Assembly: GCA_019422905.1 (NCBI GenBank)
Contig: JAHZCM010000008.1
Coordinates: 14,178 to 33,793 of the forward strand
Reading direction: 5' to 3'
DNA length: 19,616 bases
From: Oscillospiraceae bacterium
GTDB taxonomy: Bacteria > Bacillota > Clostridia > Oscillospirales > Acutalibacteraceae
In this document: positions 1-6,920 of the stretch, in pieces
Layout: each line of letters begins with the position of its first letter
Position numbering within the stretch: the stretch's first letter is position 1
Notes under the pieces: model-generated
The model's input: only the letters and a program-made list of their open reading frames with translations
What the model was told of the DNA's origin: nothing
Database searches by the model: none
Position numbers and translations under genes: made by a program

Positions 1-27
1 AAAATATACGTTTACCATGTTTTCCAT
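1..27 (-). CDS. Start of a further gene in the flx-hdr operon (partial, runs off the window)
   Basis: On the minus strand, 19 nt after the flxA stop codon, there is an ATG preceded by GGGAG at a spacing of 10 nt. The frame stays open to the window edge and reads MENMVNVYF. An alternative ATG lies three codons further in. The short gap, same strand and lack of a terminator suggest an eighth gene of the operon. Nine codons are too few to name a product. Confidence 0.4.
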
Positions 28-46
28 GTTAAGCCAACTCCCTTTC

Positions 47-907
47 TTAATATTCATTCGGCAGCTCGTCAATTTCGTCGCAGCGGAACACCGGGCCGTC
101 CTTGCAGACGTACTTGGAGCCGATGTTGCAGCGGCCGCATTTGCCGACGCCGCACTTCATGCGCAGCTCGAGCGTCGTGTAAACCTGCTCCTTGGAGAAG
201 CCCATTTCCACGAGCGCCGCAAGGCAGAATTTGATCATGATCGGAGGTCCGCACAGAAGCGCCGTTTTGTTGGTATCGAAGCCAAGCTCCTTCAGGTACG
301 CGGGAACAAAGCCGACGTGGCCGTCCCAGCCCTCCTGCTCGCGGTCGATCGTGAGGTACACGTTGACGCCCTCGGTCTTCATCCAGACCTCCTGGATTTC
401 CTTGAGCTGCACGAGGTCATCCTTGGAACGGGAGCCGTACAGGATATCGATTGTGCCGTAATCGCTGCGGTTATCGAGCACGTAGTTGATAACCGAGCGC
501 AGCGGCGCAAGGCCGATGCCGCCGGCGATAAAGAGCAGGTTTTTGCCTTTAAGCTCCGTCTCCACCGGGAAATGGTTACCGTAGGGGCCGCGAACGGTGA
601 TTTCGTCGCCGACCTCCAGGCTGTGCAGGTAGTCGGTCAGCATACCGCACTTCTTGATGCTGAATTCCTGATACTCCTTATTCGTCGGCGAGGAGGTGAT
701 GGAGAACATACCCTCGCTGACGCCCGGCGCGCAGAGCATTGCGCACTGGCCCGGCATATGCTCAAAGAGCTTGCCGCCTTCCGGCGCGTTGACACGGAAG
801 GTCTTGACGTCCGGCGTCTCCTCGCGAATATCGGTGATCACGCCAACCTGCGGAATCAGAACGTCCTTCGTATAGTTGTCATGGCAATGGCACGTACATT
901 CACTCAT
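47..907 (-). CDS. flxA: FlxA-like FAD/NAD(P)-binding oxidoreductase with C-terminal [2Fe-2S] cluster
   Basis: A 286-residue ferredoxin-NAD(P)+ reductase-type protein, related to sulfhydrogenase gamma, anaerobic sulfite reductase B and PyrK. The N-terminus is rich in Cys and His (C4, C6, C8). A FAD-binding barrel follows, with FSITSSP near residue 68 and GPYG near 107. The NAD(P)-binding motif AGGIGLAPLRS is near 128. The [2Fe-2S] ligands are C252, C257, C260 and C268. In the Flx-Hdr complex this subunit is expected to oxidise NAD(P)H and feed electrons inward, in the cytoplasm. Its ATG overlaps the flxB stop by 4 nt (ATGA), with AAGGAGG about 10 nt upstream, so translation is probably coupled. 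The family is clear. The flx name rests on the operon context, because AsrB and HydG homologues share this fold. Confidence 0.88.
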   Translation of the reverse strand: MSECTCHCHDNYTKDVLIPQVGVITDIREETPDVKTFRVNAPEGGKLFEHMPGQCAMLCAPGVSEGMFSITSSPTNKEYQEFSIKKCGMLTDYLHSLEVGDEITVRGPYGNHFPVETELKGKNLLFIAGGIGLAPLRSVINYVLDNRSDYGTIDILYGSRSKDDLVQLKEIQEVWMKTEGVNVYLTIDREQEGWDGHVGFVPAYLKELGFDTNKTALLCGPPIMIKFCLAALVEMGFSKEQVYTTLELRMKCGVGKCGRCNIGSKYVCKDGPVFRCDEIDELPNEY

Positions 908-1944
908 GATTCGACTGCCTCCTTTTCAAAGGCTTTGATGACCTTTACAATATTCAGCGACGCCGGGCATTTATCCACACAGCGGCCGCAGCCGACGCAG
1001 GAGTACATGCCGTCGTTGTTCGCCGGGAAATACACGAGCTTGTGCATGAAACGCTGGCGGAAGCGCTGCATCTGGCTCGTTCTGTTGTTGCCGTGCGCCA
1101 TCATCGTGAAGTCCGAATACATGCAGGAGTCCCAGCAGCGGTAGCGCTGGACGCCGTGGCCGGTATCGTAATCCTTGATGTCGTAGCACTGGCAGGTGGG
1201 GCACACAAAGGTGCACGTGCCGCACGCAAGGCACGGCTTATAGAGCTTCTCCCAAACCGGAGAATCAAACTTCGCGGCGGTCTGGTTGCCGTCCCAACCG
1301 GCAAGGGAAAGGTTCGAATACGGCAGTCTTTCGACGATCGCGCGGATATTCGCCTGCTCGTCGGAAACGGCCTTTTCGTCCGCTTCGTTTGCCGCTTCCA
1401 AAACGCCGGAGACCGACTCGGTAAGGGCGCTGCCCTTTTCCGTGGCCGGCTTCCAGTACAGCGTCTCGCCGGCCATCCACATCACAACGTCCGCGTCCGG
1501 CTCGGCGCAGTCCACGCCGAACACCTTGCAGAAGCAGGTTTCCTCCGGCTCGTGGCACGCGAGCGCCACGATGGTGCCGTGCTCGCGGCGGGCCTTGTAG
1601 AACGTATCGACCGGCTCCGCGAGAAAAACCTTGTCGAGCACCTTGATGCCCTGAATGTCGCACGCCTTCATGCCGAACGCGACAAAATGCTGGCTCTTGA
1701 GCGCTTCCGGCTCAATGGCGAGCTTCTTATTCTCTTTTTTGACCGTATAGAGCGTTTCGCTCTGCGGGAAAAACATATCCTTCGGGGACTTGACCGTTTT
1801 TAGCGTGTCAAGATCCGCCTCCGTGCCTTCGGTCCAGACCGCAAAATTCGTCTGGCCGCTGATATTCACCGGCAGGTAAAGCTCCTGTGTCGCCGCAATG
1901 GCCTTAAGCAGCTCGGGCAGATTACGCTTTGCAATTTTGAACAT
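904..1944 (-). CDS. flxB: FlxB-like iron-sulfur subunit (AsrA/sulfhydrogenase-beta type)
   Basis: A 346-residue cytoplasmic iron-sulfur protein of the AsrA/HydB type. It has two 4Fe-4S motifs near the C-terminus, C238-C241-C244-C248 and C316-C319-C322-C326. Extra cysteines lie at C251 and C253, and the N-terminal half carries GMKACDIQGI near residue 91 and a CHEPEETCFC stretch near 130. It probably relays electrons between FlxA and the other Fe-S subunits. The ATG lies 3 nt after the flxC stop, with AAGGAG about 8 nt upstream. The match to FlxB rather than FlxC is assigned from gene order (flxD, then two Fe-S proteins, then flxA). The Fe-S electron-transfer role is more secure than the letter. 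Confidence 0.82.
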   Translation of the reverse strand: MFKIAKRNLPELLKAIAATQELYLPVNISGQTNFAVWTEGTEADLDTLKTVKSPKDMFFPQSETLYTVKKENKKLAIEPEALKSQHFVAFGMKACDIQGIKVLDKVFLAEPVDTFYKARREHGTIVALACHEPEETCFCKVFGVDCAEPDADVVMWMAGETLYWKPATEKGSALTESVSGVLEAANEADEKAVSDEQANIRAIVERLPYSNLSLAGWDGNQTAAKFDSPVWEKLYKPCLACGTCTFVCPTCQCYDIKDYDTGHGVQRYRCWDSCMYSDFTMMAHGNNRTSQMQRFRQRFMHKLVYFPANNDGMYSCVGCGRCVDKCPASLNIVKVIKAFEKEAVES

Positions 1945-1947
1945 CGC

Positions 1948-2925
1948 TTATCTCCTTCCCCCGGTGACACCCGGCTCGACGTCGCCGAACGTGAAGCTCG
2001 TCAGCGGGCCCTTGGACTCCGCATCGGCGCCGGCCTGATATTCGCCGTAAAATTCGTCTATATCCTTGATAAACTTGCGGTTGAACAGGTGGAGCGGGAT
2101 GCCCTGCGGACATACGCGGCTGCACTCGCCACAGTCCGTGCAGCGGCCCGCCACATGGAACGCGCGGATGATGTGGAACATCTTTTCCTCAAAGGAATCC
2201 GTGTTCGCCTTCTGCGCGCTGTCGAACTTCGTGCTGTCGAACACGCACTTGCGGCAGCTGCACGCCGGGCACACATTGCGGCACGCATTGCAGCGGATGC
2301 ACTTGCTGAGCTCCTTCTGGAAATACGCGAACTTCTCTTCCGGCTTCATCGCCTCGATCTTTTCGACTTCATGGAAGCGGTCGGCGTCCTTTGTATCGAT
2401 GCTTTCGCCGATCTCCTCGTCAAAGATCATATGCTCCTTGCCCTTGCAGACGTGGCAGCGCTCGAGCATCGCCTCCTTATACGGGACGGTTTTCTCACCG
2501 TACAGCGTCTCCACGGTCAGGGTATCGGCGGGGCCGTCAATTTCCGCGCCCTGAATGCTCAGGATGCCCTTGATGCCCTGCGCCTTGATCTTCTCGACGT
2601 CCAGCTTGCCCTTGCAGCCGACGCCGATGATATAGGCCTTTTCGCGGTCCACGCGGTTTTCCTTGATGAGCTGGTTGAAGCTGTATGTATCGCACGGCTT
2701 CAGAAAGACAAGCGTCTTGCCCTCCAGCTTCGAGCCTTCGATCATATACTTGCTGAGGTTTGCGCCGCAAAAGCCGTTGTACACAAAGTTTGCGTCGAGA
2801 TCCTCCGCCGTTTCAAAGTAGGAGGGCTCCGGATTATACGGCAGGTCGCCGATTCTCCAGCCGAGGACGCGGGCGACGGTTCCATCCGCAAGCAGTTCTT
2901 TTGCCCGGTTGATTATTTCCTGCAT
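1948..2925 (-). CDS. flxC: FlxC-like iron-sulfur subunit
   Basis: A 325-residue iron-sulfur protein. The N-terminal ~200 residues have scattered cysteines (C53, C78, C104, C157, C160) and resemble the N-terminal part of FrhB/HdrA2-type beta subunits. Two 4Fe-4S motifs follow: C209-C212-C215-C219, immediately trailed by C222, C224 and C227, and C262-C265-C268-C272. It is expected to act as an electron relay in the Flx module. The ATG overlaps the flxD stop by 13 nt and has GGAGG 7 nt upstream, supporting both the start and translational coupling. No transmembrane segment or signal peptide is visible. The exact assignment FlxC versus FlxB is by gene order. Confidence 0.8.
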   Translation of the reverse strand: MQEIINRAKELLADGTVARVLGWRIGDLPYNPEPSYFETAEDLDANFVYNGFCGANLSKYMIEGSKLEGKTLVFLKPCDTYSFNQLIKENRVDREKAYIIGVGCKGKLDVEKIKAQGIKGILSIQGAEIDGPADTLTVETLYGEKTVPYKEAMLERCHVCKGKEHMIFDEEIGESIDTKDADRFHEVEKIEAMKPEEKFAYFQKELSKCIRCNACRNVCPACSCRKCVFDSTKFDSAQKANTDSFEEKMFHIIRAFHVAGRCTDCGECSRVCPQGIPLHLFNRKFIKDIDEFYGEYQAGADAESKGPLTSFTFGDVEPGVTGGRR

Positions 2926-3356
2926 CTCAAATCCTCCAGTCTGACATTCTTGCCGAGCGAAGTGATCTTCGCCACAAACTCGTTCATAGTTTGGGAGAAC
3001 TTCACGCCCTCAGCCGCGGAGACCCACTCCACGCGGGTGCGGCCATGCTCCACGCCGATATAATCGAGCATGGAGAACAGCAGCGCCATTCTTCTTCTTG
3101 CATAATAGTTGCCGGTGCTGTAATGGCAGTCACCCGGATGGCAGCCGCACAGGATAACGCCGTCCGCGCCCTTCTCAAAAGCGCGGAGGATGAACATCGG
3201 GTTGACGCGGCAGGAGCACGGCACGCGGATGATTTTGACATCCGCCGGATAGGTGAGACGGCTGCTGCCCGCGAGATCCGCGCCGGCGTAGCTGCACCAG
3301 TTGCAGCAGAACGCCACGATCTTCGGTCTGAATTCTTCGTTCGCTGTTATCGACAT
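2913..3356 (-). CDS. flxD: FlxD / MvhD-type [2Fe-2S] subunit linking Flx to HdrA
   Basis: A 147-residue MvhD-family protein. In methanogens MvhD carries electrons from the MvhAG hydrogenase to HdrA; here it would link the Flx module to HdrA. The diagnostic motifs are AFCCNWCSYAGADLAG (residues 15-30; C17, C18, C21), a PCSCRVNP segment (C47, C49) and CGCHPGDCHY (C70, C72, C77). The second motif is CSGRV in the archaeal proteins I recall, so C49 is an extra cysteine. The start is the ATG inside the end of hdrA, a 10-nt overlap, with GGAGGTG about 8 nt upstream. A longer in-frame reading upstream would run through the 3-prime end of hdrA and was not used. Confidence 0.88.
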   Translation of the reverse strand: MSITANEEFRPKIVAFCCNWCSYAGADLAGSSRLTYPADVKIIRVPCSCRVNPMFILRAFEKGADGVILCGCHPGDCHYSTGNYYARRRMALLFSMLDYIGVEHGRTRVEWVSAAEGVKFSQTMNEFVAKITSLGKNVRLEDLRCRK

Positions 3357-5335
3357 ATTGCATCCACCTCCGCAAGAATCTGTCTGTTCGAGAAGCCCTG
3401 CAGATCCATCGCGCCGGACGGGCAGGTAACGGTGCAGGCGCCGCAGCCCTGGCACAGCGCGTTGTTGACGACCGCCACGCGGCGTTCCTCACGGATACCG
3501 TGGTCGTTGATGAGCTTCGTCTCGTAGCTGATCGCGCCGTAAGGACACACGTTCGCACACTGCGAGCAGCCGTTGCACAGCAGCTCGTCGGACTTCGCGG
3601 TGCAGGGGTTCGTCATCAGCTTATCCTTGGCGAGCAGGCCGATGGCCTTGACCGCTGCGGCGCCGGCCTGCGCGACCGTCTCCGGGATGTCCTTCGGACC
3701 CTGGCACACGCCGGAAAGGAACACGCCGGCCGTCGGGGACTCAACCGGGCGGAGCTTCGCATGCGCCTCGGTGAGGAAGTTATTTGTATCGATACTGGCG
3801 GTGAGCATCGTCGCAATGCCGCGAACCGACGGATCCGGCTCAATGGCGGTTGCGAGGACGACCATATCCGCCTCCATGAGAATCTGCTTGTTGTCGATCA
3901 GGTCCACGCCCTGCACAAGCAACTGGCCGTTCGGCTGCGGCGCAACCTTGCCGACCTGGCCCTTGATGTAGTTGACGCCGTAATCCTCGACCGCGCGGCG
4001 GTAGAACTCGTCGAAGTTCTTGCCGGGGGTGCGGACGTCTATGTAAAACACCGTCACATTGACGTCCGGATACTTGTCGCGGATCAGCATGGCGTGCTTT
4101 GCGGTATACATGCAGCAGATCTTCGAGCAGTAGCTCTTACCGCGGTTGTCAGAGCAGCGGCTGCCGACGCACTGGATGAACACCATGTTCTTCGGCGGCT
4201 TGCCGTCGGAAAGGCGCTCCAGATGGCCTTTCGTGGGACCGGCCGCGTTCATGATGCGTTCGAGCTCCAGAGACGTAATGACGTCCTTGCTCTGGCTGTA
4301 CGCATACTCGTCGTATTTGTCGAGCTTGATCGTATCAAAGCCGGTCGCGACGACAATCGCGCCGTACTTCTCGGTGATAATCTCGTCCTTCTGCGTGTAA
4401 TCGATTGCGCCCGCCTGGCACACCTTCTCGCAGAGGCCGCACTTGCCGGTCTTGAACTTGATGCAGTGCTCGCGGTCGATGACCGGGACGTTCGGGATCG
4501 CCTGCGCAAACGGCGTGTAGATCGCGCTTCTGTTGCTCAGGCCGCGGTTGAATTCGCTCGGCGCTTTCTTCGAAGGGCACTTCTCCTGGCATACGCCGCA
4601 GCCCGTGCACTTCGTCATATCGACGCTTCTGGCCTTCTTGCGGATATCAACCGTAAAATCACCCACGAAGCCGGAAACCTTTTCGACCTCGCTGTAGGTA
4701 TAGATATTGATCTTCTCGTGCGCGGAAGCCTCCACCATCTTCGGCGTGAGGATACATGCGGAGCAGTCCAGCGTCGGGAACGTCTTGTCGAGCTGGGACA
4801 TTCTGCCGCCGATGCTCGGCGTTTTCTCCACGATATCGACTTCATAGCCCGCCTCCGCAATATCGAGTGCGGTCTGAATGCCGGCGATGCCGCCGCCGAT
4901 GACCAGCGCGCGCTTCGTGACGCGGCTCTCGCCCGCCTTCAGCGGCGCGTTGAGGTTGACCTTCGCAATCGCCGCACGCGCGAGGATCACGGCCTTCTCG
5001 GTGGCTTCCTCTATGTTCTTGTGAATCCACGAGCAGTGCTCGCGGATGTTTGCGATCTCGACCATGTACGGGTTGAGGCCGGCCTTTTCGGCGGCCTTCC
5101 GGAAGGTCGTCTCGTGCATACGCGGGGAGCAGGAGCACACGACGATGCCGGTCAGGTGCTTTTCATGGATCGCTGTGGCGATCTTCGCCTGGCCAACCTC
5201 GGAACACATGTACTGGTAATCCTCTGCGTGCACAACACCCGGCTCCAGACGGGCCATTTCCACAACCTTCTTGACATCGACCGTGGCTGCAATGTTGCTG
5301 CCGCAATGGCAGACAAAAACTCCTATTCTTTGCAC
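3347..5335 (-). CDS. hdrA: HdrA, flavin-containing electron-bifurcating heterodisulfide reductase subunit
   Basis: A 662-residue protein close to the usual length of archaeal HdrA. The N-terminal Fe-S domain has C9, C11, C44, C67 and C69. The thioredoxin-reductase-like FAD domain carries VIGGGIAGIQTALDIAEAG (from about residue 145). Two inserted 4Fe-4S motifs use C243-C246-C249-C253 and C291-C299-C302-C306, and the C-terminal ferredoxin domain has C587-C590-C593-C597 and C628-C631-C634-C638. HdrA is the flavin-based bifurcation site, dividing electrons between ferredoxin and the HdrBC branch. Translation starts at GTG: a full AGGAGGTGA sits inside the last codons of hdrC, ideally spaced. No hydrogenase or formate dehydrogenase gene is adjacent, so NAD(P)H through Flx is the likely electron input. 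Confidence 0.95.
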   Translation of the reverse strand: MQRIGVFVCHCGSNIAATVDVKKVVEMARLEPGVVHAEDYQYMCSEVGQAKIATAIHEKHLTGIVVCSCSPRMHETTFRKAAEKAGLNPYMVEIANIREHCSWIHKNIEEATEKAVILARAAIAKVNLNAPLKAGESRVTKRALVIGGGIAGIQTALDIAEAGYEVDIVEKTPSIGGRMSQLDKTFPTLDCSACILTPKMVEASAHEKINIYTYSEVEKVSGFVGDFTVDIRKKARSVDMTKCTGCGVCQEKCPSKKAPSEFNRGLSNRSAIYTPFAQAIPNVPVIDREHCIKFKTGKCGLCEKVCQAGAIDYTQKDEIITEKYGAIVVATGFDTIKLDKYDEYAYSQSKDVITSLELERIMNAAGPTKGHLERLSDGKPPKNMVFIQCVGSRCSDNRGKSYCSKICCMYTAKHAMLIRDKYPDVNVTVFYIDVRTPGKNFDEFYRRAVEDYGVNYIKGQVGKVAPQPNGQLLVQGVDLIDNKQILMEADMVVLATAIEPDPSVRGIATMLTASIDTNNFLTEAHAKLRPVESPTAGVFLSGVCQGPKDIPETVAQAGAAAVKAIGLLAKDKLMTNPCTAKSDELLCNGCSQCANVCPYGAISYETKLINDHGIREERRVAVVNNALCQGCGACTVTCPSGAMDLQGFSNRQILAEVDAICR

Positions 5336-5339
5336 GCTA

Positions 5340-5729
5340 TCACCTCCTGTATCTTCTGAACGCGCTGACTAAGAGCTGCTGCGGAAGCTCCGGATCCAAA
5401 AGCTCCGGAATCTCATCCGGCGAAAGGTATGCTTCGCCGCGCTGCCGCACCACAAGCTGCCTTGCCGCATCGATCAGCTTGCCGGGCTTCACATCCCGCG
5501 GACAGCGCTCCACGCATGCAAAGCAGGAAAGACATTTCCAAAGCGACTTGGAATTTACAAGCGGCTCGATGTCATCATGCAGCACGTACGACACAAACTG
5601 ATGCGGCTTGATATCCATTTCATTGAACGACGGGCAGGAAGCGGAGCATTTGCCGCACTTCATGCACTTGTACGGGTTGACGCCGCTGATCTCGCGGATC
5701 ATCTCCGCCTGTTTCTTTTCGCTGTTCAC
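5340..5729 (-). CDS. hdrC: HdrC, small two-[4Fe-4S] subunit of heterodisulfide reductase
   Basis: A 129-residue cytoplasmic protein with two ferredoxin motifs, CMKCGKCSASCP (C22, C25, C28, C32) and CLSCFACVERCP (C66, C69, C72, C76), followed by a short helical tail. It should pass electrons from HdrA to the cysteine-rich centres of HdrB. It is shorter than the archaeal HdrC proteins I know (about 185 residues), but both clusters are complete. The start is a GTG whose GTGA overlaps the hdrB stop by 4 nt. A GGAGG lies about 10 nt upstream within hdrB, so the two genes are probably translationally coupled. The longer upstream reading lies inside hdrB and is not supported. Confidence 0.92.
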   Translation of the reverse strand: MNSEKKQAEMIREISGVNPYKCMKCGKCSASCPSFNEMDIKPHQFVSYVLHDDIEPLVNSKSLWKCLSCFACVERCPRDVKPGKLIDAARQLVVRQRGEAYLSPDEIPELLDPELPQQLLVSAFRRYRR

Positions 5730-6523
5730 TGTTCGGCCGCCTCCTCCTTGACGCCGAGCGCCTCTGCGAGAAGCTCGGTAAAATAATAAACCGGGATTTT
5801 GCCGCTGCCGCTCTTGTTGAGATTGTACAGGCACAGCGGACATGCCGTGATGAGCATTTCCGCGCCCATACCGGCCGCGCTGTCCATAACGGTCGCGCTC
5901 ATCCGCTTCGACATATCCTTCTCCTTCAGGGAGATATAGCCGCCGCAGCACTCGTTGCGGTACGGATAGACGACCGGCGTGGCGCCGATGGCGCGGATGA
6001 AATCCTCGATGATCGTGGGGTTCTCCGGGTTGTCAAACTCGAGAAGACTGCTCGGGCGAAGGAGCAGGCAGCCGTAATAGGCGCCGATCTTTCTGCCCTT
6101 GAGCGGGTTTACAACCCGCTTTTTGATTTCGTCGAAGCCGACGCGGTCCCGAAGTACCTCCAAGAAATGCAGCACCGTCGTCTCGCCCGCATAGGGCTCG
6201 TCGAGCTGCATGTAGTTGTTGGCCCTCGTGCGGATGTCCTCCACATTCTTCATGTCATCGTTGACGCGCTTGATGACGTGATGACATGCGGAGCAGAGCG
6301 TCACGAGATCCTGCCCCTTCTCCTTCGCCTCGTTCAGAGCGCGCACCGAAGAAAGCTTCGTCGCGATCTCATCGGAGCCGAGCGGGTAGACGCCGCCGCA
6401 GCACTGCCAGTTTTCGATTTCTTCCAATTCAAATCCCAGCGCCTTCGCGGAAGCCCTGGCATAAGCGTCAAGCGCCTTTGCCTTCGTCTTCAAAGTGCAC
6501 CCCGGATAATAGCTGTACTTCAT
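5726..6523 (-). CDS. hdrB: HdrB, disulfide-reducing subunit with two complete CCG domains
   Basis: A 265-residue HdrB-family protein and the first gene of the operon. It contains two full cysteine-rich CCG domains: C9...C41-C42...C77-x2-C80 and C152...C192-C193...C228-x2-C231. The spacings fit the family pattern that binds noncubane [4Fe-4S] clusters. In methanogens these clusters cleave the CoM-S-S-CoB disulfide; in sulfate reducers DsrC or another disulfide has been proposed. Neither partner is encoded in this window, so the substrate here is unknown. The start is the ATG preceded by AGGAG 6 nt upstream. An in-frame GTG/ATG region 15 nt earlier lacks a comparable site. hdrB precedes hdrC, whereas archaeal operons usually read hdrC-hdrB. 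Confidence 0.93.
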   Translation of the reverse strand: MKYSYYPGCTLKTKAKALDAYARASAKALGFELEEIENWQCCGGVYPLGSDEIATKLSSVRALNEAKEKGQDLVTLCSACHHVIKRVNDDMKNVEDIRTRANNYMQLDEPYAGETTVLHFLEVLRDRVGFDEIKKRVVNPLKGRKIGAYYGCLLLRPSSLLEFDNPENPTIIEDFIRAIGATPVVYPYRNECCGGYISLKEKDMSKRMSATVMDSAAGMGAEMLITACPLCLYNLNKSGSGKIPVYYFTELLAEALGVKEEAAEQ

Positions 6524-6779
6524 AGCTACTCCTGTCATCCTTTCTGTAATATATTTTTATAACGGTTTTAACGGATGGTTGTCTGAGCCTTTGTTCCGCC
6601 CGCTGCGGCGCCCGCCCCAAAATCACGGTTTCTGCGCTTTTGCCCCGGCCGGCGTCGGTTTCGCCTTTCTGCGTCCCGTCCATTTCCCAAGCCGGGCTTT
6701 AAGCCGGGCAAAACACTTTTCCCGTGCTGATTACATGGTCTGACCGCGCGGTTTCAACCGGCGTACACAAAACTCAGTT
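6524..6779 (-). promoter_or_regulatory. Long GC-rich 5-prime leader of the hdr-flx operon
   Basis: About 240-255 nt separate the predicted transcription start (near 6779) from the hdrB start. On the transcribed strand the leader has a 9-bp direct repeat (GCCCGGCTT twice around 6690-6709) and two CGCAGAAA copies about 35 nt apart. Just before the AT-rich ribosome-binding region there is a CCGTTAaaA/CCGTTAtaA repeat. No riboswitch family was recognised and no convincing ORF lies in it. A weak second promoter (CAGACA, 18-nt spacer, TATAAA) may lie near 6558-6587. Confidence 0.35.
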
Positions 6780-6785
6780 CAATAA

Positions 6786-6814
6786 ATTTTATCATATCGA
6801 TATTCTTTTATCAA
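6786..6814 (-). promoter_or_regulatory. Sigma-A-type promoter of the hdr-flx operon
   Basis: Read on the minus strand: TTGATA (6814-6809), a 17-nt spacer, then TAAAAT (6791-6786), preceded by TG in the extended -10 position. Five of six bases match consensus in each box. It lies in the AT-rich gap between the hdr-flx operon and the kinase terminator. Confidence 0.7.
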
Positions 6815-6881
6815 GCGTTTTCGCGATTTTTCTGGATGAAAATATAGGTTTTTCAGGAATCCTTTTTCCGCTTTTGCACAC

Positions 6882-6914
6882 AAAAAATGCGGAGAGCCCG
6901 TGCCCTCCGCGTTT
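6882..6914 (-). terminator. Rho-independent terminator of the two-component operon
   Basis: On the minus strand, shortly after the kinase stop, GCGGAG pairs with CTCCGC (6889-6894 with 6905-6910) around a 10-nt loop and is followed by ATTTTTTG. This isolates the kinase operon from the hdr-flx promoter just downstream. Confidence 0.85.
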
Positions 6915-6920
6915 TGACTC

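Noticed and set aside
3500..5359. A 619-codon open frame on the plus strand opposite hdrA, and similar long frames such as 14902-16629 opposite the activase
   Set aside because: They are antisense shadows produced by GC-rich codon use. Their products are low-complexity, rich in Arg, Ala, Leu and His, with no recognisable domain, and the opposite strand encodes clear conserved proteins.
6540..6600. A Rex-type NADH-sensing operator before hdrB
   Set aside because: CCGTTAAAACCGTTATAA is a direct repeat, not the inverted TTGTTAA...TTAACAA pattern expected for Rex.
6468..6683. A 71-codon frame in the hdr leader
   Set aside because: It overlaps the start of hdrB in another frame and its product has no recognisable features.
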